Positions 21,045 to 29,552 of a stretch of 64,000 bases of DNA are shown piece after piece (position 1 is the stretch's first letter; each line of letters begins with the position of its first letter). The notes beneath the pieces were generated by a model. That model was given only the letters and a program-made list of their open reading frames with translations, was not told where the DNA came from and searched no databases. A program made the position numbers and the translations under genes. Location of the stretch: NCBI GenBank assembly GCA_900016875.1, contig FCNR01000063.1, positions 186,001 to 250,000 of the forward strand, given 5' to 3'. Source of the stretch: Eubacteriaceae bacterium CHKCI004. Its GTDB lineage: Bacteria; Bacillota; Clostridia; Lachnospirales; Lachnospiraceae.

Positions 21045-21710
21045 ATGAGAGATTTATCAATTACACAGGAATACTTAATTTGTACATTAAATAAAAAAGG
21101 CGCGCTGCCTTCGGCCAATCCGAAAGCAGGCATCTGCATGATCATAGGCGGATTACTGGAGATGCAGATGGAAAAATGTATTTCTATGGAAGATAAGAAA
21201 GTGATTGTATCTGCAGAGCTGCCGGAGCATATGTCCTACCTTAAACCGCTCTATGATGTGATCAATCAGAAGAAGCCTATGAAGGCGCAGAAAGTGGTGG
21301 AAACATACTATGCTTCTTTTACTGGTAAAAAGCTGAATATGCTGTTGGATGCATTGCTGGATCAACTGAAGTCTGCTGAAGCAGTAGAACCTGTAAAAAC
21401 GGGGCTGTTGGGTAATAAAGAAGCTTTTGCACCGAAAAAAGAAGCGGTGACAGGTGTTATCGAAAAAATCCGTGCCGAATTGCTGGAAGATGGTGATGTA
21501 TCTGAAGATGTTATTGCACTTACCGTTTTACTGGATAAGTCCGGACAATTAAAAGAATATTTCTCAAAATATGAACAAAAAGAACTGAAAGAAAAACTGG
21601 AAGTCATAAGAAAATCAGAAGCAGGAACAACTGTAAAAGAATTACTCTGGTATATTGATTCACTGGACGCTTCCATTATGATTTCTACAATGATCTCTTC
21701 TACAATGTAA
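21045..21710 (+). CDS. GOLPH3/GPP34-like protein
   Basis: A 221-residue, mostly helical soluble protein. The order of elements (LSITQEYLICTLNKKG, GGLLEMQMEKCISM, a beta-rich VIVSAELP and a long helical tail) fits the GPP34/GOLPH3 family, named for a eukaryotic Golgi phosphatidylinositol-4-phosphate-binding protein; bacterial members have unknown roles. ATG 21045 has GGGAGGA upstream. It is followed 13 bp later by a small MerR gene, probably in one operon. The assignment rests on pattern memory and is moderately sure. Confidence 0.6.
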   Translation: MRDLSITQEYLICTLNKKGALPSANPKAGICMIIGGLLEMQMEKCISMEDKKVIVSAELPEHMSYLKPLYDVINQKKPMKAQKVVETYYASFTGKKLNMLLDALLDQLKSAEAVEPVKTGLLGNKEAFAPKKEAVTGVIEKIRAELLEDGDVSEDVIALTVLLDKSGQLKEYFSKYEQKELKEKLEVIRKSEAGTTVKELLWYIDSLDASIMISTMISSTM

Positions 21711-21723
21711 TGAAGGTGATAAA

Positions 21724-21978
21724 ATGTCAAGACAGAGAAGTATGGAAGTCATAGCTAACGCAGAATATGTGACCATTGGAGAACTGGTAAGGCTGACCGA
21801 CGTGAGATACAGCACGCTGAAATACTATACAGAAGAAGGACTCCTGTCTTTTGAGCAAGCCGAAGAGAACCTGACACGTCGCTATAAAAGAGAAGAGAGC
21901 ATGGCACAGATTCAAAAGATTAAAGAACTGCGTCAGGAAGGGAAATCCATAGCGGAGATCAAGGGAATATTGAAGTAA
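21724..21978 (+). CDS. Small MerR-type DNA-binding protein
   Basis: An 84-residue protein that consists of the MerR helix-turn-helix alone (VTIGELVRLTDVRYSTLKYYTEEGLLSF, then RRYKREESMAQIQKIKELRQEGKSIAEIKGIL). It has no ligand domain and no dimerisation coil of normal length. It sits 13 bp after the GOLPH3-like gene and probably regulates that pair. Confidence 0.85.
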   Translation: MSRQRSMEVIANAEYVTIGELVRLTDVRYSTLKYYTEEGLLSFEQAEENLTRRYKREESMAQIQKIKELRQEGKSIAEIKGILK

Positions 21979-22006
21979 AGTTGGAAGTTAAGACAGCATT
22001 ATTGGT

Positions 22007-22096
22007 GAAGCTCTGGGTGCCTGCACGCGGCTTTTTTAGAAAAACTTTAAATGTCTGCCTTCTCTAAAACAGCCTGTGCGGCATACCCAGAGCTTC
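22007..22096. terminator. 90-bp imperfect palindrome between convergent genes
   Basis: The outer arms GAAGCTCTGGGT (22007-22018) and ACCCAGAGCTTC (22085-22096) match perfectly. GGCTTTTTTAG (22029-22039) pairs with CTAAAACAGCC further in, and GCAC/GTGC pairs between. It lies exactly between two convergent genes and can act as a bidirectional terminator. The length also fits a small palindromic repeat element. Confidence 0.65.
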
Positions 22097-22103
22097 GTAA
22101 AGC

Positions 22104-22691
22104 TTAATTTTCCACTTCCGGCAATATTTCTACCTTTCCGGACCGGGTGTGATAGTAAGTCCCCACGATTTTCAGGCTTCCGTCTTTGATGGAAGTTTGA
22201 AGCAGGGGGCTTTTTTTGATTTGTTCCATGCTGTGGAAAATGTTCTTTTTCTCACAGCAGACAGGGTTGGTTTCCGTGCCGATGGCCCGGCGGATTTCAT
22301 CAGTGATATGTATGATGGAATCATGACCGGCATTGTGAATGGCGGCGTCCACGGCGCCGCAGCGGCTGTGGCCCATTACCATAATCAGTTTTACTCCCAG
22401 ATGTCCCGCGGCGTATTCGATGCTGCCCAGCTCAAAATTTCCGATGACATTTCCCGCCACCCGGATGGTGAATATTTCGCCGATGCCCACCATGAAGATT
22501 TTCTCCGGGATGACCCGGGAATCGGAGCAGGCGATGACAATGGCGTAAGGTTTTTGCCCATATTCATGGGTAAGAATCCGTATTTCCTCGGAAATGTCTC
22601 CTGTTCCCTCTTTCGCAATGAGATACTCTTTATTTCCCGCCATGAGACGGTTCAATGCAGTTTCGCAGTCTGTTACATTAATATGTTCCAT
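22104..22691 (-). CDS. Beta-class carbonic anhydrase
   Basis: A 195-residue enzyme with the zinc ligands of the beta class in place: Cys and Asp of ACSDSRV and the His-x-x-Cys of MGHSRCGAV. It interconverts CO2 and bicarbonate in the cytoplasm, supplying carboxylases. A single gene; its promoter would be in 22692-22850. Confidence 0.95.
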   Translation of the reverse strand: MEHINVTDCETALNRLMAGNKEYLIAKEGTGDISEEIRILTHEYGQKPYAIVIACSDSRVIPEKIFMVGIGEIFTIRVAGNVIGNFELGSIEYAAGHLGVKLIMVMGHSRCGAVDAAIHNAGHDSIIHITDEIRRAIGTETNPVCCEKKNIFHSMEQIKKSPLLQTSIKDGSLKIVGTYYHTRSGKVEILPEVEN

Positions 22692-22850
22692 GTTTTTTGT
22701 TCCTTTCCGTTAGTTTGTTACATTTTACCACAGAAAGCGACAGAGAGGCAGAGAAAGTTGACCTGTAAAAAACCCTTTCCAATTACCGGGTGAGTTGTGC
22801 TATAATAAATGCGTTTCAAAAACCGAAAAAAAGAGAATGGAAAGGTCAGT

Positions 22851-23597
22851 ATGTATCAGTTTTTTATTCAACCGGACAATATAACAGAAGACGATATTCT
22901 GATCACAGACGCTCAGGATGTCAACCATATAAAAAATGTACTGCGGATGAAAAAGGGGGAGAAACTTGCTCTCTGCTGCGAGGAGACAGGAAGAGAGTAT
23001 CTCTGTGCTGTGGCGGAGTTTGAGGAGAACGGTATTCGTGCTGCCATCGAGGATATCAACGGGCAATCCCGGGAGCTGCCGGTGAAGATTACATTGTTTC
23101 AGGGATTGCCGAAAGGCGACAAGATGGAGCTGATCATCCAGAAGGCGGTGGAGCTTGGCGCGGCGGAGATTGTTCCCGTGGCTACGAAGCGGGCTGTCGT
23201 GAAACTTGACGCAAAGAAGGCGGCAAAGAAGGTGCAGCGCTGGAATGAAATCGCCAAAAGTGCGGCAAAGCAGTCAAAACGAACCATGATTCCGGAGGTA
23301 AAGCCGGTGCTTTCCTGGCGGGAGGCTGTGGAATATGGCAAAAGTCTTGATATGCTTCTGCTTCCTTACGAAGATGCAGAAGGCATCGGTCATTCCAGAG
23401 AGGTGCTGGCTTCGGTGAAAGGAAGGCAGAGCCTTGGCATTTACATCGGGCCGGAAGGCGGCTTTCAGAAAGAAGAGGTGGAACAGGCCGCTGAAGCCGG
23501 CGCGCAGACCATCACCCTGGGCCATCGGATTCTCCGCACGGAGACGGCGGGAATGGCAGTGCTCTCTATGTTGATGTTTATGTTGGAAGAGGACTGA
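22851..23597 (+). CDS. rsmE: 16S rRNA m3U1498 methyltransferase RsmE
   Basis: A 248-residue SPOUT methyltransferase. It has an N-terminal PUA-like domain, FQGLPKGDKMELIIQKAVELG, and the C-terminal SAM knot (YIGPEGGFQKEEVEQA, LGHRILRTETAGMAVLSML). ATG 22851 is chosen because AAAGG lies upstream and MYQFFIQ is a normal start; the longer frame from 22809 has none. Confidence 0.95.
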   Translation: MYQFFIQPDNITEDDILITDAQDVNHIKNVLRMKKGEKLALCCEETGREYLCAVAEFEENGIRAAIEDINGQSRELPVKITLFQGLPKGDKMELIIQKAVELGAAEIVPVATKRAVVKLDAKKAAKKVQRWNEIAKSAAKQSKRTMIPEVKPVLSWREAVEYGKSLDMLLLPYEDAEGIGHSREVLASVKGRQSLGIYIGPEGGFQKEEVEQAAEAGAQTITLGHRILRTETAGMAVLSMLMFMLEED

Positions 23598-23630
23598 GAA
23601 TGGATTTTTTTGGCGGCAGGGAGGAATTCA

Positions 23631-23951
23631 ATGAAGAAAATCGGACTCGAGCCTAAACTAAAAGAAACAGGAATCAGGCCCATTGTAATAGAAGAAATCC
23701 GGAATTTTGCCCGGAAGAACGGGATAAAAAAGGTTGTGCTTTTCGGCTCCCGGGCCAGGGGAGATTACTGGAGAGCCAGTGATATTGATCTGGCGGTCTG
23801 GGGTGGAGATATCCAGAATTTTGCCTTTGATGTGGACGAAGAGACATCAACGCTCCTGAAATACGACGTGATCGACATGGACAAGGGAGTGCAGGAAGAA
23901 TTGCGGGAATCCATTGACAGGGAAGGAATTGTATTATATGAAGAAGTTTGA
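23631..23951 (+). CDS. MNT-type nucleotidyltransferase antitoxin
   Basis: A 106-residue minimal nucleotidyltransferase. LFGSRARGDYWRASDIDLAV holds the GSxRG motif and the metal-binding D-x-D. In MntA/HepT systems this protein AMPylates the HEPN toxin partner. GGGAGGAA precedes ATG 23631. The frame overlaps the next gene by 14 bp, the usual order for these pairs. Confidence 0.9.
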   Translation: MKKIGLEPKLKETGIRPIVIEEIRNFARKNGIKKVVLFGSRARGDYWRASDIDLAVWGGDIQNFAFDVDEETSTLLKYDVIDMDKGVQEELRESIDREGIVLYEEV

Positions 23952-24342
23952 TAATTATATTTCGAATCTTGCGGTACTCTGTAAAGCCGGTGAAGAAGAT
24001 TTGAGCAATGAATTTATTATCAGTGGAATTATCGATAAATTTTTTGTTCAATTCGAGCTGGGGTGGAAAGTGTTAAAAGAATTGCTTCGATATGAAGGAG
24101 TGGAGGCTTCGGCTGTCGGTTCACCCCGTGTGATCATTAAAGAAGCCTATAAGGTTTTTTCTTTTGTGGACGAGGCTGTCTGGCTTTCCATGCTCCGGGC
24201 CAGGAATGATATGACGCATATTTATGACGGGCAGGCTGCGGGACGTCTGGTGCAGGTTATTTTAAAAGAATACATTCCGGCATTTGCGAAATTAAAAAAA
24301 GATATTATGGAATATTATGGAGGAAACATCCCGGAGGTTTGA
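23938..24342 (+). CDS. HEPN toxin (HepT/HI0074-like)
   Basis: A 134-residue helical protein. LRARNDMTHIYD carries the R-x4-H motif of HEPN RNases. VQFELGWKVLKELLRYEG is typical of the nucleotidyltransferase-substrate-binding family. The start overlaps the end of the antitoxin gene (ATG 23938, stop of the partner 23949-23951), so translation is coupled. Expected to cleave RNA unless AMPylated or bound by the partner. The gap to 24430 shows nothing. Confidence 0.88.
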   Translation: MKKFDNYISNLAVLCKAGEEDLSNEFIISGIIDKFFVQFELGWKVLKELLRYEGVEASAVGSPRVIIKEAYKVFSFVDEAVWLSMLRARNDMTHIYDGQAAGRLVQVILKEYIPAFAKLKKDIMEYYGGNIPEV

Positions 24343-24429
24343 GAAAGGTGTCAATCGGAATCTGCAGGACGGGGAGTATGAAGCAAAAAACTGCCGGGAT
24401 TTGGTTTTAATCGAGAACGGAGGAACGAC

Positions 24430-25218
24430 ATGGTAGTAATTGATGAAAAGAAATGTATCGGCTGCGGTCTGTGTGCGGCCGATTGTATTGCCTTAAATAT
24501 TGAAGTGGAGGAGAAGGCCGGTGTCAAAAAGGAGTGTATGCAGTGCGGACACTGCGTGGCGGTCTGTCCGAAGGGAGCAGTCAGTATTCCGGAGTATGAT
24601 ATGGACGATGTGGAAGAATATGATGCGGACAGCTTTACTCTGCAGCCGGAGCAGGTGCTTCACAGCATGAAGTTCCGCCGGAGTATCCGGGATTATAAAC
24701 AGGAACAGGTGGAAGAGAGTGTGCTGCGTCAGCTGGTGCAGGCGGGCCGGTACACCGCTACGGCAAAAAACAGCCAGAGCAACGGTTTTGTGTTTGTGCA
24801 AAAGGAACTGACGACCCTTAAGGATAAGGTCTGGCAGTTTATTGACGACATTTCAAAGAAAGATATCAGGGAGATTGACAAAGCCCTTCTTCCGTACATT
24901 ATGTTTAATCAGAGGAGGAAAAAAGACGCTGCAGACGATTATCTTTTTAGAAATGCGCCGGCAGTGCTCTATATTGTGTCGGATTCCCCGTTGGATGCGG
25001 GACTGGCAGCGCAGAACATGGAGACTATGGCGGTTTCCCTGGGACTGGGCGTGTTGTATAATGGGTATTTGGCCAGAATCAGTGACGCCAATGAGGAGCT
25101 GAAACAATGGCTGGGCATCGGGGACCGGACTATCCGCGCTTGTATGCTTCTGGGATATCCGGCAAGACATTACGTCCGGACAGCGCCGAGAAAGGCACCG
25201 GATGTGATCTGGAAATAA
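24430..25218 (+). CDS. Ferredoxin-nitroreductase fusion
   Basis: A 262-residue protein. Residues 1-60 are a two-cluster ferredoxin (CIGCGLCAADC, CMQCGHCVAVCPKGA). Residues about 75-262 are an FMN nitroreductase domain (FRRSIRDYKQEQVEESVL, TAKNSQSNGFVFV, LGLGVLYNGY). It likely passes electrons from reduced ferredoxin to a small organic acceptor. ATG 24430 has GGAGGAAC upstream. It is probably co-transcribed towards aroC, 71 bp away. Confidence 0.9.
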   Translation: MVVIDEKKCIGCGLCAADCIALNIEVEEKAGVKKECMQCGHCVAVCPKGAVSIPEYDMDDVEEYDADSFTLQPEQVLHSMKFRRSIRDYKQEQVEESVLRQLVQAGRYTATAKNSQSNGFVFVQKELTTLKDKVWQFIDDISKKDIREIDKALLPYIMFNQRRKKDAADDYLFRNAPAVLYIVSDSPLDAGLAAQNMETMAVSLGLGVLYNGYLARISDANEELKQWLGIGDRTIRACMLLGYPARHYVRTAPRKAPDVIWK

Positions 25219-25289
25219 AAAAGTCGTTGTTTTTGCCCTGAATAGCGCATGGCTGAATAATTACAAAAAAAAACGAGAGGAGACCTACA

Positions 25290-26390
25290 ATGGCAGGTTC
25301 AACATTTGGAACATTATTTCGTATTACAACATGGGGAGAGACCCACGGAAAGGGCGTCGGCGTGGTGGTGGACGGCTGTCCGGCGGGGCTGCCCCTTTGT
25401 GAGGAAGATATTCAGAAGTATTTAGACAGAAGAAAACCGGGACAGTCCCGGTATACCACCAAGAGAAATGAGGGCGACCAGGTGGAGATTCTCTCAGGAA
25501 TCTTTGAGGGAAAGACCACGGGAACGCCGATTTCCATGGTGGTGTTTAATAAAGATCAGCGTTCTAAGGATTACTCCAACATTATGGACATTTATCGTCC
25601 GGGACATGCGGATTATACCTTTGACAGCAAATATGGTTTCCGGGATTACCGGGGCGGCGGCCGTTCTTCGGGCAGGGAGACCATCGCCAGAGTGGCGGGA
25701 GGAGCCATCGCGGCGAAGATTCTGAAAGAAATGGGAATAGAAGTTTTTGCTTACACGGAGGCAATCGGACCGCACAGCATTGATAAAGAACATTGGAATC
25801 CGTCGGTGCGGGATGAGAATCCATTTTATATGCCGGATGCCGAAGCGGCGGAGAAAGCTGCGGAATTTGTGGAACAGCGGATGAGGGAAAAAGATTCCTG
25901 CGGAGGCATCGTAGCCTGCCGGGTGAGCGGTATGCCTGCCGGCGTGGGCGAGCCGGTGTTTGATAAGCTGGACGCGAAACTGGGACAGGCAATCTTGTCC
26001 ATCGGGGCTGTAAAGGGCGTTGAGATTGGCGACGGATTCGCCGTCACCTGCTCCACAGGTTCTAAGAATAACGACCCATTCTGTATGCGGGATGGCAAGG
26101 TGGACAAGGAGACAAATCATGCCGGCGGAATCCTGGGAGGCATGAGCGACGGTACGGAAATTTTCCTGCGGGCGGCCTTTAAGCCGACGGCATCCATCGC
26201 CTCCACCCAGAAGACGGTGGACATCCACGGAGAAGAAAGAGAAATCAGTATTCACGGGCGCCATGATCCGGTCATCGTGCCGCGAGCCGTTGTTGTGGTG
26301 GAGTCCATGACTGCCATTACTCTGCTTGATGAGCTTCTTATGAACATGAGCAGCCGTCTGGATAAGATCAAGGAGTTTTATGAGAGATAA
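25290..26390 (+). CDS. aroC: Chorismate synthase
   Basis: A 366-residue enzyme of normal length. It has the family signatures GESHGK-like WGETHGKGVGVVVDGCPAG, RYTTKRNEGDQVEILSG, YRGGGRSSGRETIARVAGGA and the C-terminal HDPVIVPRA. It converts 5-enolpyruvylshikimate-3-phosphate to chorismate with reduced FMN. GAGAGGAGACC precedes the ATG. It heads a group with two hydrolase genes at short spacing. Confidence 0.98.
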   Translation: MAGSTFGTLFRITTWGETHGKGVGVVVDGCPAGLPLCEEDIQKYLDRRKPGQSRYTTKRNEGDQVEILSGIFEGKTTGTPISMVVFNKDQRSKDYSNIMDIYRPGHADYTFDSKYGFRDYRGGGRSSGRETIARVAGGAIAAKILKEMGIEVFAYTEAIGPHSIDKEHWNPSVRDENPFYMPDAEAAEKAAEFVEQRMREKDSCGGIVACRVSGMPAGVGEPVFDKLDAKLGQAILSIGAVKGVEIGDGFAVTCSTGSKNNDPFCMRDGKVDKETNHAGGILGGMSDGTEIFLRAAFKPTASIASTQKTVDIHGEEREISIHGRHDPVIVPRAVVVVESMTAITLLDELLMNMSSRLDKIKEFYER

Positions 26391-26404
26391 ATGGGGGATA
26401 TGGG

Positions 26405-27220
26405 ATGTTAGTAAAAGTTTTGATTGACAATATTTCAAAAAATGAATTGCTCTGTGAGTGGGGATTGTCGGTCTACATTGAGTACAGGGATAAAAAGATT
26501 CTGCTGGACGGCGGCACCTCGGGTGCTTTTGCCCGGAATGCCAGGATGATGGGCGTTGATCTGAATGCCATTGATTTTGGCGTGCTGTCCCACGCTCATT
26601 ATGATCACGCTGATGGCCTCGCTGCATTTTTTGAGGAAAACGACCATGCGCCGGTGTACCTGCGGGCCGGTTCAGAAGAAAATTGTTTTAAGAAAGAGGG
26701 AACGGGTTACAAATACATCGGTATCCGGGAAGGATTTCTGGAGGAATACGCAGACCGACTGAAATATGTGGAAGGCGATGTGGAACTGGCGCCGGGCGTA
26801 TATCTTCTGCCCCATAAAACAGAGGGACTTGAAAAACTGGGAGAAAAAGCCCATATGTACCGGGAGGCAGAGGGCCTCTGGTCGCCGGATGCCTTCACCC
26901 ATGAGCAAAGCCTTGTCTTTGATACCAGCCGGGGTCTGGTAATATTCAACAGCTGCTCCCACGGCGGTGCGGACAATATTATCCGGGAGGTGGGCGAAAC
27001 ATTTCCTGAGAAACCGATTTATGCGTTGTTCGGCGGACTGCATCTCCATGAATCCGCCGATGAAGACGTCCGGGCGCTGGCGGAGCGGGTTCGCCGAACA
27101 GGAATCCGGAAAATCTACACCGGACATTGTACCGGAGACCGCGCCCTGGAGATTCTCAAGGAGGAGCTGGGCGATACGGTGGAAGCCATCTATTCCGGGT
27201 TTACAGTTGATGATATGTGA
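26405..27220 (+). CDS. MBL-fold metallohydrolase
   Basis: A 271-residue metallo-beta-lactamase fold. LSHAHYDHADGL is the metal-binding HxHxDH. Further ligands are expected in SCSHGGADN and the final TGHCTGD. It resembles the bacterial and archaeal group related to dihydropterin-methyl-aminobenzene phosphate synthase. The substrate is unknown. It starts 14 bp after aroC. Confidence 0.85.
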   Translation: MLVKVLIDNISKNELLCEWGLSVYIEYRDKKILLDGGTSGAFARNARMMGVDLNAIDFGVLSHAHYDHADGLAAFFEENDHAPVYLRAGSEENCFKKEGTGYKYIGIREGFLEEYADRLKYVEGDVELAPGVYLLPHKTEGLEKLGEKAHMYREAEGLWSPDAFTHEQSLVFDTSRGLVIFNSCSHGGADNIIREVGETFPEKPIYALFGGLHLHESADEDVRALAERVRRTGIRKIYTGHCTGDRALEILKEELGDTVEAIYSGFTVDDM

Positions 27221-27245
27221 GACAAAAAGAAAGAAGGTAATATAC

Positions 27246-27818
27246 ATGGAAAAATTAGCGAGAGAAGATGCCTGGAGCTTGCTGACGGAGTACACGGAGA
27301 CTCCGGCTCTCCAGCAGCATGCGCTGATGGTGGAGGCGGTCATGCGGCATTTCGCAAAGTTGGCCGGAGAAGATGAGGAAGTCTGGGGAGTGGCAGGGCT
27401 GCTCCATGACCTGGATTATGAGAAGTATCCGGAGGAACATTGTAAGAAGGCCACGGAGATCATGGAAGAAAAGGGCATTGATCCGGTTTACATCCGTGCC
27501 ATGAATTGCCATGGCTATGGCATCTGCACCGATGTGAAACCGGAAAGCGCCATGGAAAAGACCCTTTACACTGTCGATGAGCTGACCGGGCTCATCCATG
27601 CGGCCTGTCTCATGCGCCCGTCCAAAAGTGTTCTGGATCTGGAGCTGAAATCTCTCAAAAAGAAATTTAAGTCCAAATCCTTTGCCGCCGGCGTGAACCG
27701 CGACGTAATCCGCCAGGGCAGCGAGATGCTCGGCATGGAACTGGACGATGTGATGCGGGAGAGCATTGAGGGACTGAAAGAGAGCGCCGACATCACAGGA
27801 TTGCGGGGAAATCTTTAA
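27246..27818 (+). CDS. HD-domain hydrolase
   Basis: A 190-residue HD-superfamily protein. The metal ligands are His of QQHALMVEAVMRHFA, HD of GLLHDLDYEKYPEEHC and a later Asp. Proteins of this size usually cleave phosphate esters of nucleotides or similar small substrates. ATG 27246 is preceded by GAAGGTAA; the open frame extending upstream lies inside the MBL gene. Last gene of the aroC group. Confidence 0.85.
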   Translation: MEKLAREDAWSLLTEYTETPALQQHALMVEAVMRHFAKLAGEDEEVWGVAGLLHDLDYEKYPEEHCKKATEIMEEKGIDPVYIRAMNCHGYGICTDVKPESAMEKTLYTVDELTGLIHAACLMRPSKSVLDLELKSLKKKFKSKSFAAGVNRDVIRQGSEMLGMELDDVMRESIEGLKESADITGLRGNL

Positions 27819-27851
27819 AGAGATTGAACGGGCTTTAATAACACACAAAAG

Positions 27852-27908
27852 AAAAACCCTAAAAATGAGGGATAAAATTGAAGAAAATCCCTTGTTTTTA
27901 GGGTTTTT
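27852..27908 (+). terminator. Terminator of the aroC group
   Basis: AAAAACCCTAAAAA (27852-27865) and the following GAGGGAT pair with ATCCCTT and TTTTTAGGGTTTTT. A long stem ending in a T run. Confidence 0.85.
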
Positions 27909-28017
27909 ATATGCTATTCTGAGGAAAACCTTATATGAAAGAACATCAGAGTTAAAATATAAATTGAGACAAATAAAAATAAGAGTGTTCATTTGCAACA
28001 GAAAGACGGGGTAAAAA

Positions 28018-28557
28018 ATGGAATTTGCAATTCAGAAAACGTTTTCTTCGGAAGAAATAAAGCGAATACGGAAAAAACTAAATTTGAAGCAGAAGGATTT
28101 TGCAAAATTAGTAAATGTGTCAGTCAAAACAGTAGAACACTGGGAAAGCAGCGGAGGAGAGGTAAAAGGGGCAGGAGCAGCTCTTTTGAACATTCTTCGG
28201 GAAAGAAGCTGGCTGTTGGAAGAGATGGAAATTCCGGAGAAAAAGATGCCTTTGCGTCTGAAATATTATCATGATGATCAATTATGTACGATTGTAGATG
28301 TGGATGACAGACAGCGTCAGATCCGTATAAAAAATTATGTCACAGATCCATTATTTTGCGCTTTTGGCAGAAACGAACATCCAGATTATAAAGATTATGA
28401 AGCATTTCTTGAATCACGGTGTTTTCCTTCGTCGCGGGATAAAATGAAAATCATATTGAAAGAACTGAATCTTCCTTTTTATGACCCGTTTATGATTATT
28501 CAGAAAACAAAAGGAAGAATGGCAGAAGACAGGTTTTGGATTCAGATTGAGAGGTAA
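28018..28557 (+). CDS. HTH (XRE-type) regulator with conserved C-terminal domain
   Basis: A 179-residue protein. Residues about 10-60 are a Cro/C1 helix-turn-helix (LKQKDFAKLVNVSVKTVEHWESSG). The C-terminal part (SRCFPSSRDKMKIILKELNLPFYDPFMIIQKTKGRMAEDRFWIQI) recurs in HTH proteins of Lachnospiraceae that often sit next to toxin-like genes. The partner here seems lost (see 28561-28674). ATG 28018 follows a weak GGGG stretch. Confidence 0.8.
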   Translation: MEFAIQKTFSSEEIKRIRKKLNLKQKDFAKLVNVSVKTVEHWESSGGEVKGAGAALLNILRERSWLLEEMEIPEKKMPLRLKYYHDDQLCTIVDVDDRQRQIRIKNYVTDPLFCAFGRNEHPDYKDYEAFLESRCFPSSRDKMKIILKELNLPFYDPFMIIQKTKGRMAEDRFWIQIER

Positions 28558-28560
28558 AAA

Positions 28561-28674
28561 ATGGTTATAATGGGTGAAAAAACGTACGTTTATTTTCCAA
28601 AAGAAATAAAAAACAGAGTGAAAGATATTCTTTTGCAGCAAAGAAGAAAATACTCTTATCTATTTTGTAGTTGA
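28561..28674 (+). pseudogene. 37-residue leftover after the HTH gene
   Basis: An ATG 3 bp after the HTH stop opens a 37-residue frame (MVIMGEKTYVYFPKEIKN...) that ends abruptly. The tight spacing suggests the first codons of a former partner gene. No family is recognised. The rest up to 28781 includes a CCCGTTCCA/TGGAACAGGG palindrome near 28704-28726 and no gene. Confidence 0.4.
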
Positions 28675-28781
28675 TGGGGCTGCGGCCACTGCGATTCCCG
28701 CTGCCCGTTCCATGTGGAACAGGGAGCGCGGATGCAGGAAATAAAAGAATATTTCGGAGAATAAAAAATCTTCGGGAGGCT

Positions 28782-29372
28782 TTATTTATTCTCGCCATTT
28801 GGCACTACGCTGGACATACCGTTGCAGATCAGCTTTGTGGCTACTTCTATCAGGTCTTCCAGAGGAAGTTTTTTGCCGTCGGCCACCCACTGGCGGTAGA
28901 GTAGCGTGGAGTTGGCGCCGTAGTAGGCAAAGACCAGGTTCTCCGCGTATTCGTCCATCTGGAAGACTCCTCTGTTGGTTTCCCGCCTGTGTTCCATTAT
29001 TTTTTTATTGATTTTTTCCCAGATAGGCTGATAGCTGCCGCTGCACAGAAGTCTTTCGTGGAAGAGCGGCATGTGTGCGGCGTGTTCAAAGAATAGCCGG
29101 ATTAACGCTCTGATGTCATTCATGTTGCTGTATGATACCTTTCTTTTAATAAAATTGTCGGCAAGTTCGTCCTGGAGTTCTTCCAGCAGGTCATCAAGCC
29201 CTGCGTAATGCAGATAAAATGTCTTCCGGTTAATCTGCGCCCGCGCAGTCAGTTCCTTGATAGTAATTTCATTATAATCTATCTCGCAGATCATTTCTTT
29301 GAATGTATGATGTATCGCTTCACGGGTTTTTCTCACCCGCAGATCTTCTTTTTTCCTGGTAGTTTCTTTCAT
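28782..29372 (-). CDS. TetR-family regulator
   Basis: A 196-residue regulator. Its N-terminal helix-turn-helix reads ITIKELTARAQINRKTFYLHYAGLDDLL. The C-terminal half resembles TetR_C_7/DhaS-like domains. The start is placed at ATG 29372, because AGGAGGTTTGAAAGAAAT precedes it; the longer frame to 29432 has no ribosome site. It is divergent from the flavodoxin gene, its likely target. Confidence 0.88.
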   Translation of the reverse strand: MKETTRKKEDLRVRKTREAIHHTFKEMICEIDYNEITIKELTARAQINRKTFYLHYAGLDDLLEELQDELADNFIKRKVSYSNMNDIRALIRLFFEHAAHMPLFHERLLCSGSYQPIWEKINKKIMEHRRETNRGVFQMDEYAENLVFAYYGANSTLLYRQWVADGKKLPLEDLIEVATKLICNGMSSVVPNGENK

Positions 29373-29450
29373 ATTTCTTTCAAACCTCCTGTAAATACAC
29401 ATGATTGCTGTCGTGTGCGGCATAAACCGCAAAAGAAAAAGGAGTGGTCA

Positions 29451-29479
29451 TTGCTTTTGACCCATAATCAAATTATAAT
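29451..29479 (+). promoter_or_regulatory. Promoter of the flavodoxin gene
   Basis: TTGCTT (29451-29456), a 17-nt spacer and TATAAT (29474-29479), in the divergent gap beside the TetR gene. Confidence 0.65.
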
Positions 29480-29552
29480 GCAAACATGAGGAAAAATCAA
29501 CACAAAGGAATTAAGTAACTGTATGTGGCTTATTGTGAAAGGAGATTCCCAC

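Noticed and set aside
25494-26627. 377-codon minus-strand frame over aroC
   Set aside because: aroC is unambiguous in the other direction; the translated text is Arg/His/Pro-rich without a recognisable domain.
28701-28730. CCCGTTCCA/TGGAACAGGG palindrome as a terminator
   Set aside because: The stem has a bulge and no T run on either strand; noted only within the neighbouring feature.
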